Position numbers and translations under genes: made by a program. A model generated the notes under the pieces. It was not told the DNA's origin. It did not search any database and was given only the letters and a program-made list of their open reading frames with translations. A stretch of DNA of 51,863 nt, taken from positions 1 to 51,863 of the forward strand of contig CACPQV010000002.1 in assembly GCA_902636165.1 (NCBI GenBank), read 5' to 3'. Source of the DNA: an uncultured Pelagibacteraceae bacterium (GTDB lineage Bacteria > Pseudomonadota > Alphaproteobacteria > Pelagibacterales > Pelagibacteraceae). Below, piece after piece: positions 35,176 through 45,649 of the stretch. The stretch's first letter is position 1; each line of letters opens with the position of its first letter.

Positions 35176-35216
35176 ATTTGGTCGTGTATAGTTATACACG
35201 GCCAAATAATTTTTAA
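35176..35216 (+). terminator. Rho-independent terminator after the PiT-like gene
   Basis: Arms ATTTGGTCGTGTATA (35176-35190) and TATACACGGCCAAAT (35193-35207) pair over 15 bp with one G-U pair and a 2-bp centre (in RNA the last A-U pairs probably open to give a larger loop). A T-rich tract (AATTTTTAATTT) follows. It starts 8 bp after the stop at 35167 and insulates sodB. Confidence 0.85.
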
Positions 35217-35254
35217 TTTGACTTTTATTGATATAAATAGGTATAAAAAACTAT

Positions 35255-35848
35255 ATGGCTTTTGAATTACCAAAATTAGACTATGCTAATAGTGCTTTAT
35301 CTCCAATAATGTCTGAAGAAACGCTTGATTTACATCATGGAAAACACCATCAAACATATATAACAAATCTTAACAATTTTATAAAAGATACTGACATGGC
35401 TAATAAATCTTTAGAAGAAATAATTGTTGATAGCTCAAAGGATAAAACAAAAGCAGGAATTTTCAATAATGCTAGCCAACATTGGAACCATAATCTGTTT
35501 TGGAAATGCATGAAGCCTAGTGGCGGTGGAAAAATACCTCCAAAATTAGAAAAAAGAATTATTGATGATTTGGGAGGTGTTGAGCAATTTAAAAAAGATT
35601 TTATTCAAGCTGGAACAACACAATTTGGTTCAGGGTGGTGTTGGTTATCAGTTAGTAATGGCAAATTAGTTGTAACTAAAACTGCCAATGCAGCAAATCC
35701 CTTAATAGAAAATATGAAACCAATTTTAGGTTGTGATGTTTGGGAACACTCATATTACATTGATTACAAGAATAGAAGACCCGAGTACTTAAATAACTTT
35801 GTAGAAAAATTAATTAATTGGGAATACGTAGAATCTCTTTTAGATTAA
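35255..35848 (+). CDS. sodB: Superoxide dismutase, iron type
   Basis: This 197-residue Fe/Mn superoxide dismutase has metal ligands in DLHHGKHHQTYI, NASQHWNHNLFW and DVWEHSYYIDYKN. Gln in ASQHWNHN and the QFGSGWCWLSV segment favour the iron-dependent form. It detoxifies cytoplasmic superoxide. It stands alone after a terminator. Its stop overlaps the convergent manC stop by 4 bp (TTAA at 35845-35848). Confidence 0.95.
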   Translation: MAFELPKLDYANSALSPIMSEETLDLHHGKHHQTYITNLNNFIKDTDMANKSLEEIIVDSSKDKTKAGIFNNASQHWNHNLFWKCMKPSGGGKIPPKLEKRIIDDLGGVEQFKKDFIQAGTTQFGSGWCWLSVSNGKLVVTKTANAANPLIENMKPILGCDVWEHSYYIDYKNRRPEYLNNFVEKLINWEYVESLLD

Positions 35849-37038
35849 TTTTTAACTCTACCATATACATCCTCAAATCTTACAATATCTGTCTCTTTAA
35901 GAATAGAACCTATCTGCGCTTCAATTATCTTTACTGGTTTTTTGTAAGGGTTAGCTATTCTATGAACAGCTCCTAAGGGTATAAAAATGGTTTCATTAGG
36001 TTTTTTAACAAAAGATTTTTTGTTTAAAGTAATCATTGGTTTACCTTGAGTAACTACCCAGTGTTCAGCTCTATGGTGATGTTTCTGGAGACTTAAAATA
36101 CCTTTAGGTTTAACGTATAACTCTTTTATTAAAAAATCTTTTCCATAAAATAAATTCACATATTTTCCCCATGGACGATAAAATACATTTTTCTTTTTAA
36201 AGTATTTTTGTTTGTTTCTGCCATACATTTTGCAAATTTCTTTCCAAGATCCAAGATCTGACCAAGGTATATCTAATTTGATAGCGTTAATATCTTTGGT
36301 TTTTTCTAATATCGCATAATCAAATGATTTTGCTGTAGCTTTGGTAAAAGATTGTTTGTCTAAATAATAAACATTATTCTTATATTTTCCTTTTGTTACA
36401 GCTTTGTTGCAATTTCTATAAATGTTTATTTGATATTTCTTAAAATTATTAATTATTGAGTCTTTTCTCAAATAAAACATTCCAGAATTCCAATAACCCT
36501 TTTTACTAATAATTTGCTTGGCTCTAGCTTCTTGTGGTTTCTCTACAAATCTAGTCACTTTATCTTTTCTTGTTAAAAAATAACCAAACTCACTAGAGGG
36601 CATTTTAGGTTTGATTCCAAAAATAAAAATATTATTTTGAGTAAGTTTCTTTTGATTTTTTTTAATAGCTTTATTGAACAAGCTTGCCTTCTCTATTAAA
36701 TGATCAGCTGCCAAAAATATTAACGGTTGCTCATTTGGAATATCCTTTATTAATGCGGCACTTAAAATAGCTGGTGCAGTATTCCTTTTAGATGGCTCTA
36801 AAACTATCTTAAATTTTCTTATTTTATATTTTTTTAAATGTTGTTTAACTTTTTTTAGATATTTTGTATTTGTACTTATAATTGGTGGATCAAATATTGG
36901 TGCTTTAACTCTCTCAAGAGTTTTGCCTAATAAGGTCCAATTACCAAAATCTATAAATTGTTTAGCCTGATGTTTTTTTGAGTTTGGCCAAAGTCGTGTT
37001 CCAGCACCACCACATAAGATAACCGGGCGTATTTTCAT
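35845..37038 (-). CDS. manC: Mannose-1-phosphate guanylyltransferase / mannose-6-phosphate isomerase
   Basis: The N-terminal nucleotidyltransferase domain has PVILCGGAGTRLWPNSKKHQ plus KQF, and FGYFLTRK and RFVEKPQEARA further on. The C-terminal cupin, the type II phosphomannose isomerase region, has RPWGKYVNL, LSLQKHHHRAEHWVV and IPLGAVHRIANP. The enzyme makes GDP-mannose for surface polysaccharides. At 397 residues it is shorter than the usual 460-480, with a compact middle. It is last in valS-ilvD-manC and overlaps the ilvD stop by 1 bp (TAATG). Confidence 0.88.
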   Translation of the reverse strand: MKIRPVILCGGAGTRLWPNSKKHQAKQFIDFGNWTLLGKTLERVKAPIFDPPIISTNTKYLKKVKQHLKKYKIRKFKIVLEPSKRNTAPAILSAALIKDIPNEQPLIFLAADHLIEKASLFNKAIKKNQKKLTQNNIFIFGIKPKMPSSEFGYFLTRKDKVTRFVEKPQEARAKQIISKKGYWNSGMFYLRKDSIINNFKKYQINIYRNCNKAVTKGKYKNNVYYLDKQSFTKATAKSFDYAILEKTKDINAIKLDIPWSDLGSWKEICKMYGRNKQKYFKKKNVFYRPWGKYVNLFYGKDFLIKELYVKPKGILSLQKHHHRAEHWVVTQGKPMITLNKKSFVKKPNETIFIPLGAVHRIANPYKKPVKIIEAQIGSILKETDIVRFEDVYGRVKN

Positions 37039-38759
37039 TAAATTTTAGAGTATTCCTTTACTTCTTTTTTCTTACCAGGATGGGTTGGTGCGCCTAAATA
37101 AGCAGGTCCAACTGTTTGTGCATATTTCCAAAGAGTTCCTGATCCAAAATCAGATTTTCTAGCCTTCCATTTTCTTTTTCTTGAAGCTAATTGTGCTTTA
37201 CTTAATCTTACGTTAATTGTTCCTTTTTTAGCATCAATATCTATAACATCGCCGTTACGTAAAAGAGCAATTGGTCCACCTAATGCTGCCTCTGGACCAA
37301 CATGACCAACACAAAAGCCACGAGTAGCACCTGAAAATCTTCCATCAGTAATTAAGGCTACCTTTTCTCCCTTTCCTTGACCATAAATAGCACCAGTTGT
37401 TGAGAGCATCTCTCTCATTCCTGGTCCACCTACTGGTCCTTCGTATCTAATGATGATCACATCACCATCTTTATATTTTCTAGTCTGGACTGCTTTCATT
37501 GCACTTTCTTCGTTATCAAAACATCTAGCTCTTCCAGTAAATTGTAATTTTTTTAGCCCTGCAATTTTAACAATCCCTCCTTCTGGAGCTAAATTACCTT
37601 TTAATCCAACAACTCCACCATCTGGTGATAACGGTCTATTATAAGCTCTTATAACTTTTTGCTTTGGATTAAATTTTATTCCCTTTAAATTTTCTTTCAT
37701 TGTTTTACCAGTCACTGTCATACAGTCACCGTGAATGTAACCTCCGTCATAAAGAGTTTTTAAAAGCATTGGTACTCCACCAGCTAACCACATGTCTTTT
37801 GCAACATATTTTCCACCAGGTTTTAAATCGGCAAGATAAGGAGTTTTCTTAAATATTTTTGCAACATCCATTAAATCAAATTTAATTCCAGCTTCATTAG
37901 CAATAGCTGGTAAATGTAATGCAGCATTTGTAGAACCACCTGTTGCAGCAACTATTGTTGCAGCATTCTCTAATGCTTTTCTTGTAACGATATCTCTTGG
38001 TTTAATTTTTTTAGCAAGTAATTCCATTACCATTCGACCACTTGCTTTTGCATATTTATCTCTTTCTTCATATGGAGCAGGTGTTCCTGCTGAATAAGGT
38101 AATGCTAAACCAATTGCTTCTGACACACACGCCATAGTGTTTGCAGTAAATTGCCCTCCACAAGCTCCAGCAGTTGGACATGCAATTAATTCTAATTTTC
38201 TTAATTCTTTTGCTGACATTTGACCTGATGAATGTTTTCCAACAGCTTCAAAAACATCTACCACAGTTACATCTTTTCCTTTATATTTTCCTGGAAGTAT
38301 TGATCCGCCATAAATAAAAACACTTGGCACATTTAATCTTACCATTGACATCATTAAACCTGGTAAAGACTTATCACAACCTGCGATACCTACTAATGCA
38401 TCGTAGCAATGTCCTCTTACAGTTAATTCAGCACTATCTGCGATTACTTCTCTTGAGATTAACGAAGATTTCATTCCCTCGTGTCCCATTGCAATACCAT
38501 CAGTGACCGTGATCGTGCAAAATTCTCTTGGAGTTCCACCTGATGCTCTTACACCCTTTTTAACTGACTGAGCTTGTCTCATTAAAGCAATGTTGCATGG
38601 AGCGGCTTCATTCCATGTTGATACAACTCCTATAAATGGTTTTGAGACATCTTTTTCAGTTTCTCCCATAGCGTAATAAAAAGATCTATGTGGAGCCCTA
38701 TCAGCACCTAGAGAGGTATGTCTACTTGGTAATTTTTTCTTGTTAAACTTCCGCATCAT
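37038..38759 (-). CDS. ilvD: Dihydroxy-acid dehydratase
   Basis: This 573-residue Fe-S dehydratase makes the 2-oxo acids for valine and isoleucine. Cluster cysteines appear in [24 protein letters not shown] and [19 protein letters not shown]. The C-terminal substrate region has [12 protein letters not shown] and [15 protein letters not shown]. It overlaps valS by 4 bp (ATGA), pairing valine synthesis with valyl-tRNA synthetase. A second ATG at 38756 is also possible as the start. Confidence 0.96.
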   Translation of the reverse strand: MMRKFNKKKLPSRHTSLGADRAPHRSFYYAMGETEKDVSKPFIGVVSTWNEAAPCNIALMRQAQSVKKGVRASGGTPREFCTITVTDGIAMGHEGMKSSLISREVIADSAELTVRGHCYDALVGIAGCDKSLPGLMMSMVRLNVPSVFIYGGSILPGKYKGKDVTVVDVFEAVGKHSSGQMSAKELRKLELIACPTAGACGGQFTANTMACVSEAIGLALPYSAGTPAPYEERDKYAKASGRMVMELLAKKIKPRDIVTRKALENAATIVAATGGSTNAALHLPAIANEAGIKFDLMDVAKIFKKTPYLADLKPGGKYVAKDMWLAGGVPMLLKTLYDGGYIHGDCMTVTGKTMKENLKGIKFNPKQKVIRAYNRPLSPDGGVVGLKGNLAPEGGIVKIAGLKKLQFTGRARCFDNEESAMKAVQTRKYKDGDVIIIRYEGPVGGPGMREMLSTTGAIYGQGKGEKVALITDGRFSGATRGFCVGHVGPEAALGGPIALLRNGDVIDIDAKKGTINVRLSKAQLASRKRKWKARKSDFGSGTLWKYAQTVGPAYLGAPTHPGKKKEVKEYSKI

Positions 38760-41383
38760 AAACTTTCAATCGTTAATGATATTTTTTTGATATCATTTTT
38801 TAAATTACTATAGTTAGTTTTTTCTTGTTCAACAATATTTTTTGGTGCTCTAGCAGTAAATCCTTCATTAGATAATCGTTGTGATATCTTGTCCATTTCT
38901 TCCTGATATTTGCTCTGTCTTTTGACTAAATTTTCTTTAATTAGATTCAAATCAACATTCTCATCAAAATATATCTTAAATATGTCACCAGATATAACTA
39001 AAGTTGCCGACGGTTTTTGTTGATCTTTCTCGTAAAAATTATTAATTCGACCAAGCCTTTTAAGAACTACTTCATTATTAATCATAAAAGTTTTTTCTTT
39101 TTTAGCAATTTTATTAATAGATATATCAACAAATGAACCTGGATTTACATTTAACTCATTCTTAAATGATCTTAATTCTGAAATTATATTAATAATTTTT
39201 TCAACATCTTTTTGAGACTGATCTTTTTTTGCTTTACCAGATGGCCAATTTTTATACATGAGAAAATTTTTATTTGATCTATCAAACTTATTTTTTAACC
39301 ATATTTCTTCAGTCACAAATGGAATAAAAGGATGAAGCATTATTAGTATTTGTTTAAAAATATAAGCTGATACCTCTTTTACCTCTTTTTTTGCCTTTTT
39401 ATTTTCGGAATAAAGAATTGTTTTTGAAAGTTCAATGTACCAGTCACAATATGAATGCCAAGCAAACTGATAGGCATTTTTAGCTGCCTCATCAAAACGA
39501 TAATCTTCGATATTTTTTTGAATTTTATTTTTAATTTCAATTAACTCTGAATATATCCATTTGTTAATATTTAATGTAGTTTTTGGAACTTTGTCAGTTT
39601 TTTTGAAATCACATTTATTTGTTATTAAAAAATTATTAGCATTCCACAATTTATTTAAAAAATTCCTATAACCTTTAACCCTATCTTCAGAAAGTTTGAC
39701 ATCTGTTCCTGGAGATGCCATTGATAATAATGTAAATCTTAAGGCATCGGCACTATACTTTTCAATTAAATCTAATGGATCAATTACATTACCCTTTGAC
39801 TTAGACATTTTTTGTCCTTTTTCGTCTCTTACAAGTGCATGGACATAAATATCTTTGAAAGGTTCTTTATTTAAGAACTCCATTCCAAACATCATCATTC
39901 TAGCAACCCAAAAAAAGATAATATCAAAACCTGTAACTAAAACTGAGGTAGGATAGAATTTCTTAATAAAATCTTTTTTTTCAGGCCAACCTAATGTTGC
40001 AAAAGGCCATAAACCAGATGAAAACCACGTATCTAAAACATCTGGATCTCTAATTAATTTAACATCTTTTTTATAAAATCTTTTAGCTTGTTTTTTTGCA
40101 TCTACTTCATTTGTTGCAACAAATATTTTTTTATCTGGTCCGTACCAAGCTGGTATTTGATGACCCCACCAAAGTTGTCGAGAAACACACCACGGTTCAA
40201 TATTATTCATCCATTGAAAATAAGTTTTAGACCAATTAGTTGGAAAGAAATTTGTTTTTTTTGATTTAACTATTTTTTTTGCTTTTACAGCTAGTTTTTT
40301 TGCATCAACAAACCATTGTTCAGTTAAAAAAGGTTCTATAACTGAATTAGATCTATCACCATAAGGAACTTTATTTTTTATATTTTCCTCTTTAACAAAA
40401 AAATCTTTTTCTTTAAGTTCATTTAATAACTTTTTACGTGCATCAAATCTATCTAAACCTATATAATCATGAGGAGCGTTATTGTTAATTTTTCCCTCTT
40501 CTGTAAAAACATTTATGATCTCAAGTTTGTTTCTTTGACCTACATCATAATCATTAAAATCATGTGCAGGGGTAATCTTCAATGCTCCTGTACCTTGTTC
40601 TGGATCTGCATAATTATCCTTAATAATTTTAATCTTTCTACCTACAATAGGTATAGTAACAGTTTTACCAACGTGACTTTTATATCTGTCATCATTTGGA
40701 TTGACTGCGATCGCAGTATCTCCAAGCATTGTTTCCGGTCTAGTTGTTGCAATAGTAATAAATTCTGAGGTATTTTCAATTGGATATCTAATATAGTAAA
40801 TCTTAGAATTCATCTCTCTTTGATCAACTTCCAAATCTGAAATGGCAGTTTTTAAAACTGTATCCCAATTTACTAGTTTTTCAGCTTTGTAGATTAATTT
40901 TTTTTTATGTAGTTCAACAAAAACCTTTATTACAGATTTGGATAAATTTTTATCCATAGTAAAAGCATTTCGTGACCAGTCGCAAGAGCAACCAAGTTTT
41001 TTTAATTGATTGATAATTATATCACCGTATTGATTTTTCCATTCCCATACTTTTTCAATAAATTTTTCTCGTCCTAATGTATTTTTATTCAAATTTTCTT
41101 TTTCAAGCTTTTTTTCAACAAGTGCTTGCGTTGCTATACCTGCGTGATCTGTGCCAGGCTGCCATAAAGTTTCGTAATTATTCATTCTGTAATACCTAAC
41201 TAGTAAATCTTGAATTGAGTTATTTAGAGCATGACCCATGTGTAAACTTCCAGTTACATTTGGTGGGGGTATTACTATAGAAAATTTTTTTGAATTTTTT
41301 TGTGGTTTAAATAATTTGTGTTTTTCCCAATATGCATAAATTCTATCTTCTACTTTAGAATGTATATATTTATCGCTTATCAT
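38756..41383 (-). CDS. valS: Valyl-tRNA synthetase
   Basis: This 875-residue class I synthetase has the HIGH-type motif [15 protein letters not shown], the editing domain ([17 protein letters not shown]), the [16 protein letters not shown] block, and KMSKS in [13 protein letters not shown]. The C-terminal coiled coil, with [21 protein letters not shown], is the ValS-specific arm. It heads valS-ilvD-manC. The upstream 120 bp to tRNA-Cys shows no clear regulatory element. Confidence 0.97.
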   Translation of the reverse strand: MISDKYIHSKVEDRIYAYWEKHKLFKPQKNSKKFSIVIPPPNVTGSLHMGHALNNSIQDLLVRYYRMNNYETLWQPGTDHAGIATQALVEKKLEKENLNKNTLGREKFIEKVWEWKNQYGDIIINQLKKLGCSCDWSRNAFTMDKNLSKSVIKVFVELHKKKLIYKAEKLVNWDTVLKTAISDLEVDQREMNSKIYYIRYPIENTSEFITIATTRPETMLGDTAIAVNPNDDRYKSHVGKTVTIPIVGRKIKIIKDNYADPEQGTGALKITPAHDFNDYDVGQRNKLEIINVFTEEGKINNNAPHDYIGLDRFDARKKLLNELKEKDFFVKEENIKNKVPYGDRSNSVIEPFLTEQWFVDAKKLAVKAKKIVKSKKTNFFPTNWSKTYFQWMNNIEPWCVSRQLWWGHQIPAWYGPDKKIFVATNEVDAKKQAKRFYKKDVKLIRDPDVLDTWFSSGLWPFATLGWPEKKDFIKKFYPTSVLVTGFDIIFFWVARMMMFGMEFLNKEPFKDIYVHALVRDEKGQKMSKSKGNVIDPLDLIEKYSADALRFTLLSMASPGTDVKLSEDRVKGYRNFLNKLWNANNFLITNKCDFKKTDKVPKTTLNINKWIYSELIEIKNKIQKNIEDYRFDEAAKNAYQFAWHSYCDWYIELSKTILYSENKKAKKEVKEVSAYIFKQILIMLHPFIPFVTEEIWLKNKFDRSNKNFLMYKNWPSGKAKKDQSQKDVEKIINIISELRSFKNELNVNPGSFVDISINKIAKKEKTFMINNEVVLKRLGRINNFYEKDQQKPSATLVISGDIFKIYFDENVDLNLIKENLVKRQSKYQEEMDKISQRLSNEGFTARAPKNIVEQEKTNYSNLKNDIKKISLTIESL

Positions 41384-41503
41384 GGATACAATTAGTTTAT
41401 AATTTAATAATCAAAATTAACAATAATCAAATTGGAACGTTATTTAATAGACTAATTGTTATAATTTTATATAAAACGTTTGTAGCTATCATCTAAAACA
41501 TAG

Positions 41504-41577
41504 GGCAACGTGGCGGAATGGTTACGCAGAGGATTGCAAATCCTTGTATCCCGGTTCGATTCCGGGCGTTGCCTCCA
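41504..41577 (+). tRNA. tRNA-Cys (anticodon GCA)
   Basis: The acceptor GGCAACG pairs with CGTTGCC. The anticodon stem AGGAT/ATCCT encloses loop TTGCAAA with GCA, and the T-arm CCCGGTTCGATTCCGGG is perfect. CCA is encoded (41575-41577). The length is 74 nt. It lies 49 bp upstream of tRNA-Asn and is probably co-transcribed. Confidence 0.97.
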
Positions 41578-41626
41578 AAAAAAATCTTGTTTTAGAAAAA
41601 AAAGAAAGTAAGTTGTGCTTTAATAT

Positions 41627-41702
41627 TCCTCGGTAGCTCAGTTGGTAGAGCAGTTGACTGTTAATCAATTGGTCGCAGGTTCGAGTCCTGCCCGAGGAGC
41701 CA
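41627..41702 (+). tRNA. tRNA-Asn (anticodon GTT)
   Basis: The acceptor TCCTCGG pairs with CCGAGGA. The D-arm TAGCTCAGTTGGTAGAGC, anticodon loop CTGTTAA (GTT) and T-arm CAGGTTCGAGTCCTG are present. CCA is encoded (41700-41702). Its U33-G34-U35 is the sequence recognised by Tgt, so it is a potential substrate of the unusual Tgt at 7408. Confidence 0.97.
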
Positions 41703-41706
41703 AATA

Positions 41707-42078
41707 TTACACTACTTTTGAAATATTGCTACCTGCTACCTGTAAAGACTTGTTGAACTTCAATTTTTGGTCAGCATTCAGTTCTGAGTAAAGTTTTACT
41801 AAAAAATTATAGTTAACATTCATATGACCTTCTTGAGACTTTTCTAAATTTATTAAATATTCAGAAAAATCCTCAAAAAAATAATTTATTGGCACTTTAA
41901 GATAATTTGAAAGCTGTAATAATCTTATGGAACTTACTCCATTAGTACCTTTTTCGTATTTTTGAATTTGCTGGAATGTTACGTTGATTGCTTTAGCTAC
42001 TTTAGTCTGAGTTAAACCTAGTGCTAATCTTCTAAGCTTAAGCTTATTGCCTAAATGCTTATTAAAATTATCTTCCAT
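41707..42078 (-). CDS. XRE-family helix-turn-helix regulator
   Basis: This 123-residue protein has an N-terminal Cro/C1-type helix-turn-helix (about 10-66): LGNKLKLRRLALGLTQTKVA, then INVTFQQIQKYEKGTN and SSIRLLQLSNYLKVPINYFF. The FQQIQKYEKGTN recognition helix is common among alphaproteobacterial XRE regulators. The C-terminal half (ELNADQKLKFNKSLQV) is short and helical. A good Shine-Dalgarno AGAGGGG (42084-42090) precedes the ATG. The target is unknown; it may be autoregulatory or act on the neighbouring aap genes. It ends 5 bp past tRNA-Asn, on the opposite strand. Confidence 0.85.
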   Translation of the reverse strand: MEDNFNKHLGNKLKLRRLALGLTQTKVAKAINVTFQQIQKYEKGTNGVSSIRLLQLSNYLKVPINYFFEDFSEYLINLEKSQEGHMNVNYNFLVKLYSELNADQKLKFNKSLQVAGSNISKVV

Positions 42079-42241
42079 TAAGACCCCTCTTAATTATTTT
42101 AAAAAACTTATTCAACTAGTTTTTAATACCTACTGCAACTATTTATTTTTTTATTTTTGATGAAAAAACCCAAGAATACAAAAATATGTCAAGCAATACT
42201 TCTATCTAAAATATAGAAATATTCCTTGATAAAATCGCTTT

Positions 42242-42976
42242 CTATAGTATCTGGCTTAAAAAAAGTTTAGTCCTTTCACTCCTAGGATTAGCAAAAAATT
42301 CCTTTGTATCTGCTTTTTCTACTATCATTCCCTCATCCATAAATATCATTTGATCAGCCACTTCTTTTGCAAAACCCATTTCATGAGTAACAACAATCAT
42401 AGTCATTCCTTGTTTTGCTAAATTTACCATTACATCTAACACTTCTTTAATCATTTCTGGATCTAAGGCTGATGTTGGTTCATCAAAAAGCATTATTTTT
42501 GGCTCCATACATAAAGCTCTTGCTATTGCTGCTCTTTGTTGTTGTCCACCAGACAATTGTCCTGGATATTTTTGTGCTTGATCAAGTATTTGAACTCTTT
42601 CTAAGTGTTTAAGAGCAAGTTCTTCTGCATCTTTCTTGGGCATTTTTTTTACCCAAATAGGAGCTAGAGTACAATTATCTAAAATAGATAAATGAGGAAA
42701 TAAATTAAATTGTTGAAACACCATTCCTACTTCAGCTCTAATTTGTTCAATATTTTTTGTATCCTCTGTTAATTCTGTACCGTCTACAATTATATTTCCT
42801 TCTTGATGTTCTTCTAATCTATTAATACATCTAATCAAAGTTGATTTACCTGAGCCCGAAGGACCACATACAACAATTTTTTGTTTTGGTTTAACCTCTA
42901 AATTAATTCCTTTTAAAACTTGGAAATCTCCAAACCATTTATTCATGTTATTTATTTGGATGATACTTTCAGACAT
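42242..42976 (-). CDS. aapP: General L-amino-acid ABC transporter, ATP-binding protein
   Basis: This 244-residue polar-amino-acid ABC ATPase has Walker [12 protein letters not shown]-loop [14 protein letters not shown], signature [15 protein letters not shown], Walker [15 protein letters not shown] and H-loop [15 protein letters not shown]. It powers the AapJQMP importer and is last in the operon, 5 bp after aapM. Assignment to Aap (YhdZ in E. coli) rests on the linked genes, since GlnQ and HisP are nearly identical in motif content. The 163 bp between its stop and the XRE start holds only AT-rich sequence. Confidence 0.94.
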   Translation of the reverse strand: MSESIIQINNMNKWFGDFQVLKGINLEVKPKQKIVVCGPSGSGKSTLIRCINRLEEHQEGNIIVDGTELTEDTKNIEQIRAEVGMVFQQFNLFPHLSILDNCTLAPIWVKKMPKKDAEELALKHLERVQILDQAQKYPGQLSGGQQQRAAIARALCMEPKIMLFDEPTSALDPEMIKEVLDVMVNLAKQGMTMIVVTHEMGFAKEVADQMIFMDEGMIVEKADTKEFFANPRSERTKLFLSQIL

Positions 42977-42981
42977 ATTCT

Positions 42982-44424
42982 TTATCTATCAGTTTTATAT
43001 TTAATTTCTAAATTATAGCTATATTTACTCATTGCATAACAAATAATCCAGAAAATTATTGCGGCAAAAACATAACCTTCCATAGCAAATCCTAACCATT
43101 CTGGGTTAGTTTTGGCAAGATTTAACATTCCAACTATTTCTAAAAGTCCAACAACAAATATTAATGGAGTATCTTTCACTAAAGCTAAAAATGTGTTTGC
43201 AATACCTGGAATAACTAATTTTAAAGCTTGGGGCAAAATTACAAAAATATGCATTTTCCAATATCCCATTCCTAAAGACTTAGCAGCCTCATATTGTCCT
43301 CTTGGAAGTGCTTGCAATCCTCCTCTTATAACCTCAGCTACATATGCGGCCTCAAACAATGAAATTGCTATAATGCATCTTACTAATTTATCTATAAAAA
43401 AATCTGCTGGTAGAAACATTGGAAACATTACAGCAGACATAAATAAAACTGTTATTAACGGAACACCTCTCCAAAATTCAATAAAACCAATTGAAATATA
43501 TCTTATCAATGGAAAATCTGATCTTCTACCTAAAGCAAAAGCCATTCCGATTGGAAAACAAAAAATTAAACAGAAAAAAGAGATAATAAAAGTTAAAGAT
43601 AATCCACCCCAAGCACCTGTTTCAACCCAATTTAAACCATCCAACTTTCCTAACTCTATAGTTTCCTCAAAAAAAAGAAAATATTTTAATAAAATATATA
43701 AAAATAATGGAACAATTAAAAAATAGTAAAATTTAAACTTATTTGGTATGAAAAATCCTATAATTATAGATACAATTGCAGCAATAATTCCATAAGAAAA
43801 GTCAAAAAATACCGGACCACCTGAAATAAAGAAAAATATAAATAAAAATGCAATAAAAGGATAAATTACAACATAATAAAGTGTTAAATATTTTTTAAAT
43901 CTATCAGTTGCAAAATATCCAACTGATCCAAGTAATGCTAGTGCTATAAATGAAAGATTGATTCTCCATTGTTCTGCATTAGGATACATTCCATACATAA
44001 ATCTTCTCATCCAAACCTTTATGTAAGTCCAACAAGCACCTGATCCTGAACATACATCTTTACTATCACCGGCAAAACTAGCTTCGATAAAAAACCAATC
44101 AAGAATTGGTGGTATTGATTTAATTACTGTGAAGATTATTAATAAAGACAGTATCGCATTGAAATTATTAGTATTTATGTTTTTATTTAATAGATCAAGT
44201 TTTTTGATACCGCTATACTCAATTCTTATGAAATAAAGTCCAATAAAACCTAAGATTAAAGGCATAATAAAACTCAAAAAATTTGGTAAAAAACCTACAA
44301 AATTTATTTTAAAAAAGGAGTTTAAAAAAACATCTAAAATACTGATGAAAAATAAAAAAGATCCTAAATATAGAAAAGTATTTAGATTTGATTTATCAGG
44401 TTTTAAAAAATTTATCCTATTCAT
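42982..44424 (-). CDS. aapM: General L-amino-acid ABC transporter permease AapM, N-terminally extended
   Basis: The C-terminal half is a standard amino-acid permease with [15 protein letters not shown] and the EAA loop [20 protein letters not shown]. The conserved AapM periplasmic stretch ([20 protein letters not shown], then NAEQW) is present. The protein is 480 residues against roughly 370-390 for familiar AapM/YhdY proteins. The surplus is an N-terminal block of about 105 residues with two or three extra hydrophobic segments (about 15-35, 43-68). It overlaps the aapQ stop by 1 bp. Confidence 0.92.
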   Translation of the reverse strand: MNRINFLKPDKSNLNTFLYLGSFLFFISILDVFLNSFFKINFVGFLPNFLSFIMPLILGFIGLYFIRIEYSGIKKLDLLNKNINTNNFNAILSLLIIFTVIKSIPPILDWFFIEASFAGDSKDVCSGSGACWTYIKVWMRRFMYGMYPNAEQWRINLSFIALALLGSVGYFATDRFKKYLTLYYVVIYPFIAFLFIFFFISGGPVFFDFSYGIIAAIVSIIIGFFIPNKFKFYYFLIVPLFLYILLKYFLFFEETIELGKLDGLNWVETGAWGGLSLTFIISFFCLIFCFPIGMAFALGRRSDFPLIRYISIGFIEFWRGVPLITVLFMSAVMFPMFLPADFFIDKLVRCIIAISLFEAAYVAEVIRGGLQALPRGQYEAAKSLGMGYWKMHIFVILPQALKLVIPGIANTFLALVKDTPLIFVVGLLEIVGMLNLAKTNPEWLGFAMEGYVFAAIIFWIICYAMSKYSYNLEIKYKTDR

Positions 44425-45575
44425 TATTTTTCCTGTATTGCGATTTTCTTGTTGTACCAGTTCATCAAGATTGAAATTGAAATACTTAAGCTCAAATAGG
44501 TAAACATTGTAATAGAAACAATCTCAATAGCTTTACCAGTTTGCATTAAAGCGGTACCAGCAAAAACTAAAACCAAATCAGGATATGCTATTGCAGCAGC
44601 TAAAGATGAATTTTTCGTTAAGTTTAAATATTGATTGGTTGTTGGTGGAATTATAATTCTCAAAGCTTGGGGCATTATCACTAATTTTAAAACTTGATTG
44701 GGCGTCAATCCAATAGATGCGGCAGCTTCTTTTTGACCCTTACCCACGCCTTGTATTCCAGCTCTTACACATTCAGCTATAAAAGTAGCTGTATATAAAG
44801 ATAGAGATAAAGTTAGCGCTATTAATTCTGGGGGCAAGCTTAATCCACCATCATAGACAAATGAAGTAGCAGCCAATTGTTTTAGTTGAGGTATTTCAAA
44901 AGATAAGCTTACCCCTCCAATTAAAAAACTTAATAGAGGTAAAATGAAAAGTAATCCAATTGAAATTAAAAAAACAGGAATTTGTTTACCTTGTGTTTCT
45001 TGCAATTTTTTAGCTTGGAACCTAATTACAATGATTGCAATTGTTGCAGCAACTATTGAATAAAAGAAAATATTTAAATTTTCCCAAATAAAAGCTGGCA
45101 CATAAAGACCTTTTATTGTTAAAAAAAACACACCGAAAATTGCTTCAGCATCCTGAGGTAATGGAAGAGCTCTTAAAGCAGCAAAATACCAGAAAAAAAT
45201 TTGAAGAAGTAGTGGTATATTTCTAAAAAATTCTACATAGTAAGCAGCAAATTTATTTATTAGATAATTTGGAGACAATCTTGCTACTCCAACAATAACT
45301 CCGATAATTGTTGCTATAATAATTCCAATAACAGAGACAAGTATAGTATTTAATAAACCTACTAAATAAGCTCTAAAGTATGAATGAGAACCGTCGTACT
45401 CAATTAAAGAAAACTGAACATCAAAAGATGACTCTTGAGATAAAAAACCATAACCAAAATCAATACCTCTATTTTCCATATTGATTTGTGCATTGTATGT
45501 AAAAAAACCAAAAATCAGAACTACAGCTATAACTGTAATTAATTGAGGACCTAAGTCTTTTAATTTAAAGTTCAC
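44424..45575 (-). CDS. aapQ: General L-amino-acid ABC transporter permease AapQ
   Basis: This 383-residue permease starts at GTG 45575; no in-frame ATG is close upstream. It has an N-terminal helix, a periplasmic stretch (NRGIDFGYGFLSQESSFD), the YLVGLLNTILVSVIGIIIATIIG permease start and the EAA loop KEAAASIGLTPNQVLKLVIMP with QALRI following. It pairs with AapM in the membrane. It lies 24 nt downstream of the hairpin that follows aapJ, so its transcripts depend on read-through or an extra promoter. Confidence 0.94.
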   Translation of the reverse strand: MNFKLKDLGPQLITVIAVVLIFGFFTYNAQINMENRGIDFGYGFLSQESSFDVQFSLIEYDGSHSYFRAYLVGLLNTILVSVIGIIIATIIGVIVGVARLSPNYLINKFAAYYVEFFRNIPLLLQIFFWYFAALRALPLPQDAEAIFGVFFLTIKGLYVPAFIWENLNIFFYSIVAATIAIIVIRFQAKKLQETQGKQIPVFLISIGLLFILPLLSFLIGGVSLSFEIPQLKQLAATSFVYDGGLSLPPELIALTLSLSLYTATFIAECVRAGIQGVGKGQKEAAASIGLTPNQVLKLVIMPQALRIIIPPTTNQYLNLTKNSSLAAAIAYPDLVLVFAGTALMQTGKAIEIVSITMFTYLSLSISISILMNWYNKKIAIQEK

Positions 45576-45598
45576 AGTGTGATAATATATGGGTTTAT

Positions 45599-45630
45599 AA
45601 AAAAAAGGGCTAGAAAAATCTAGCCCTTTT
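45599..45630 (-). terminator. Intra-operon terminator/attenuator between aapJ and aapQ
   Basis: On the minus strand, AAAAGGGCTAGA and TCTAGCCCTTTT form a perfect 12-bp stem with a 4-nt loop, followed by a run of U (eight A's on the plus strand, 45599-45606). It begins 19 nt after the aapJ stop and ends 23 nt before aapQ. It should stop most transcripts after the binding-protein gene or protect its mRNA 3' end. Confidence 0.88.
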
Positions 45631-45649
45631 AAATTGTTTTAAACTACAA

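Noticed and set aside
40469-40768. Plus-strand open frame inside valS
   Set aside because: It lies wholly opposite the well-supported valS coding sequence, with no ribosome-binding site. The same applies to the other long opposite-strand frames (within secD, argS, trkA, aapM, aapJ, ilvD and uvrA).
42079-42241. Possible terminator or attenuator between aapP and the XRE gene
   Set aside because: CTATAGAAA and TTTCTATAT can pair, but the loop is long and the stem is AT-only, so it is not convincing. A weak AAAAACT/AGTTTTT dyad at 42102-42124 was also too poor to list.
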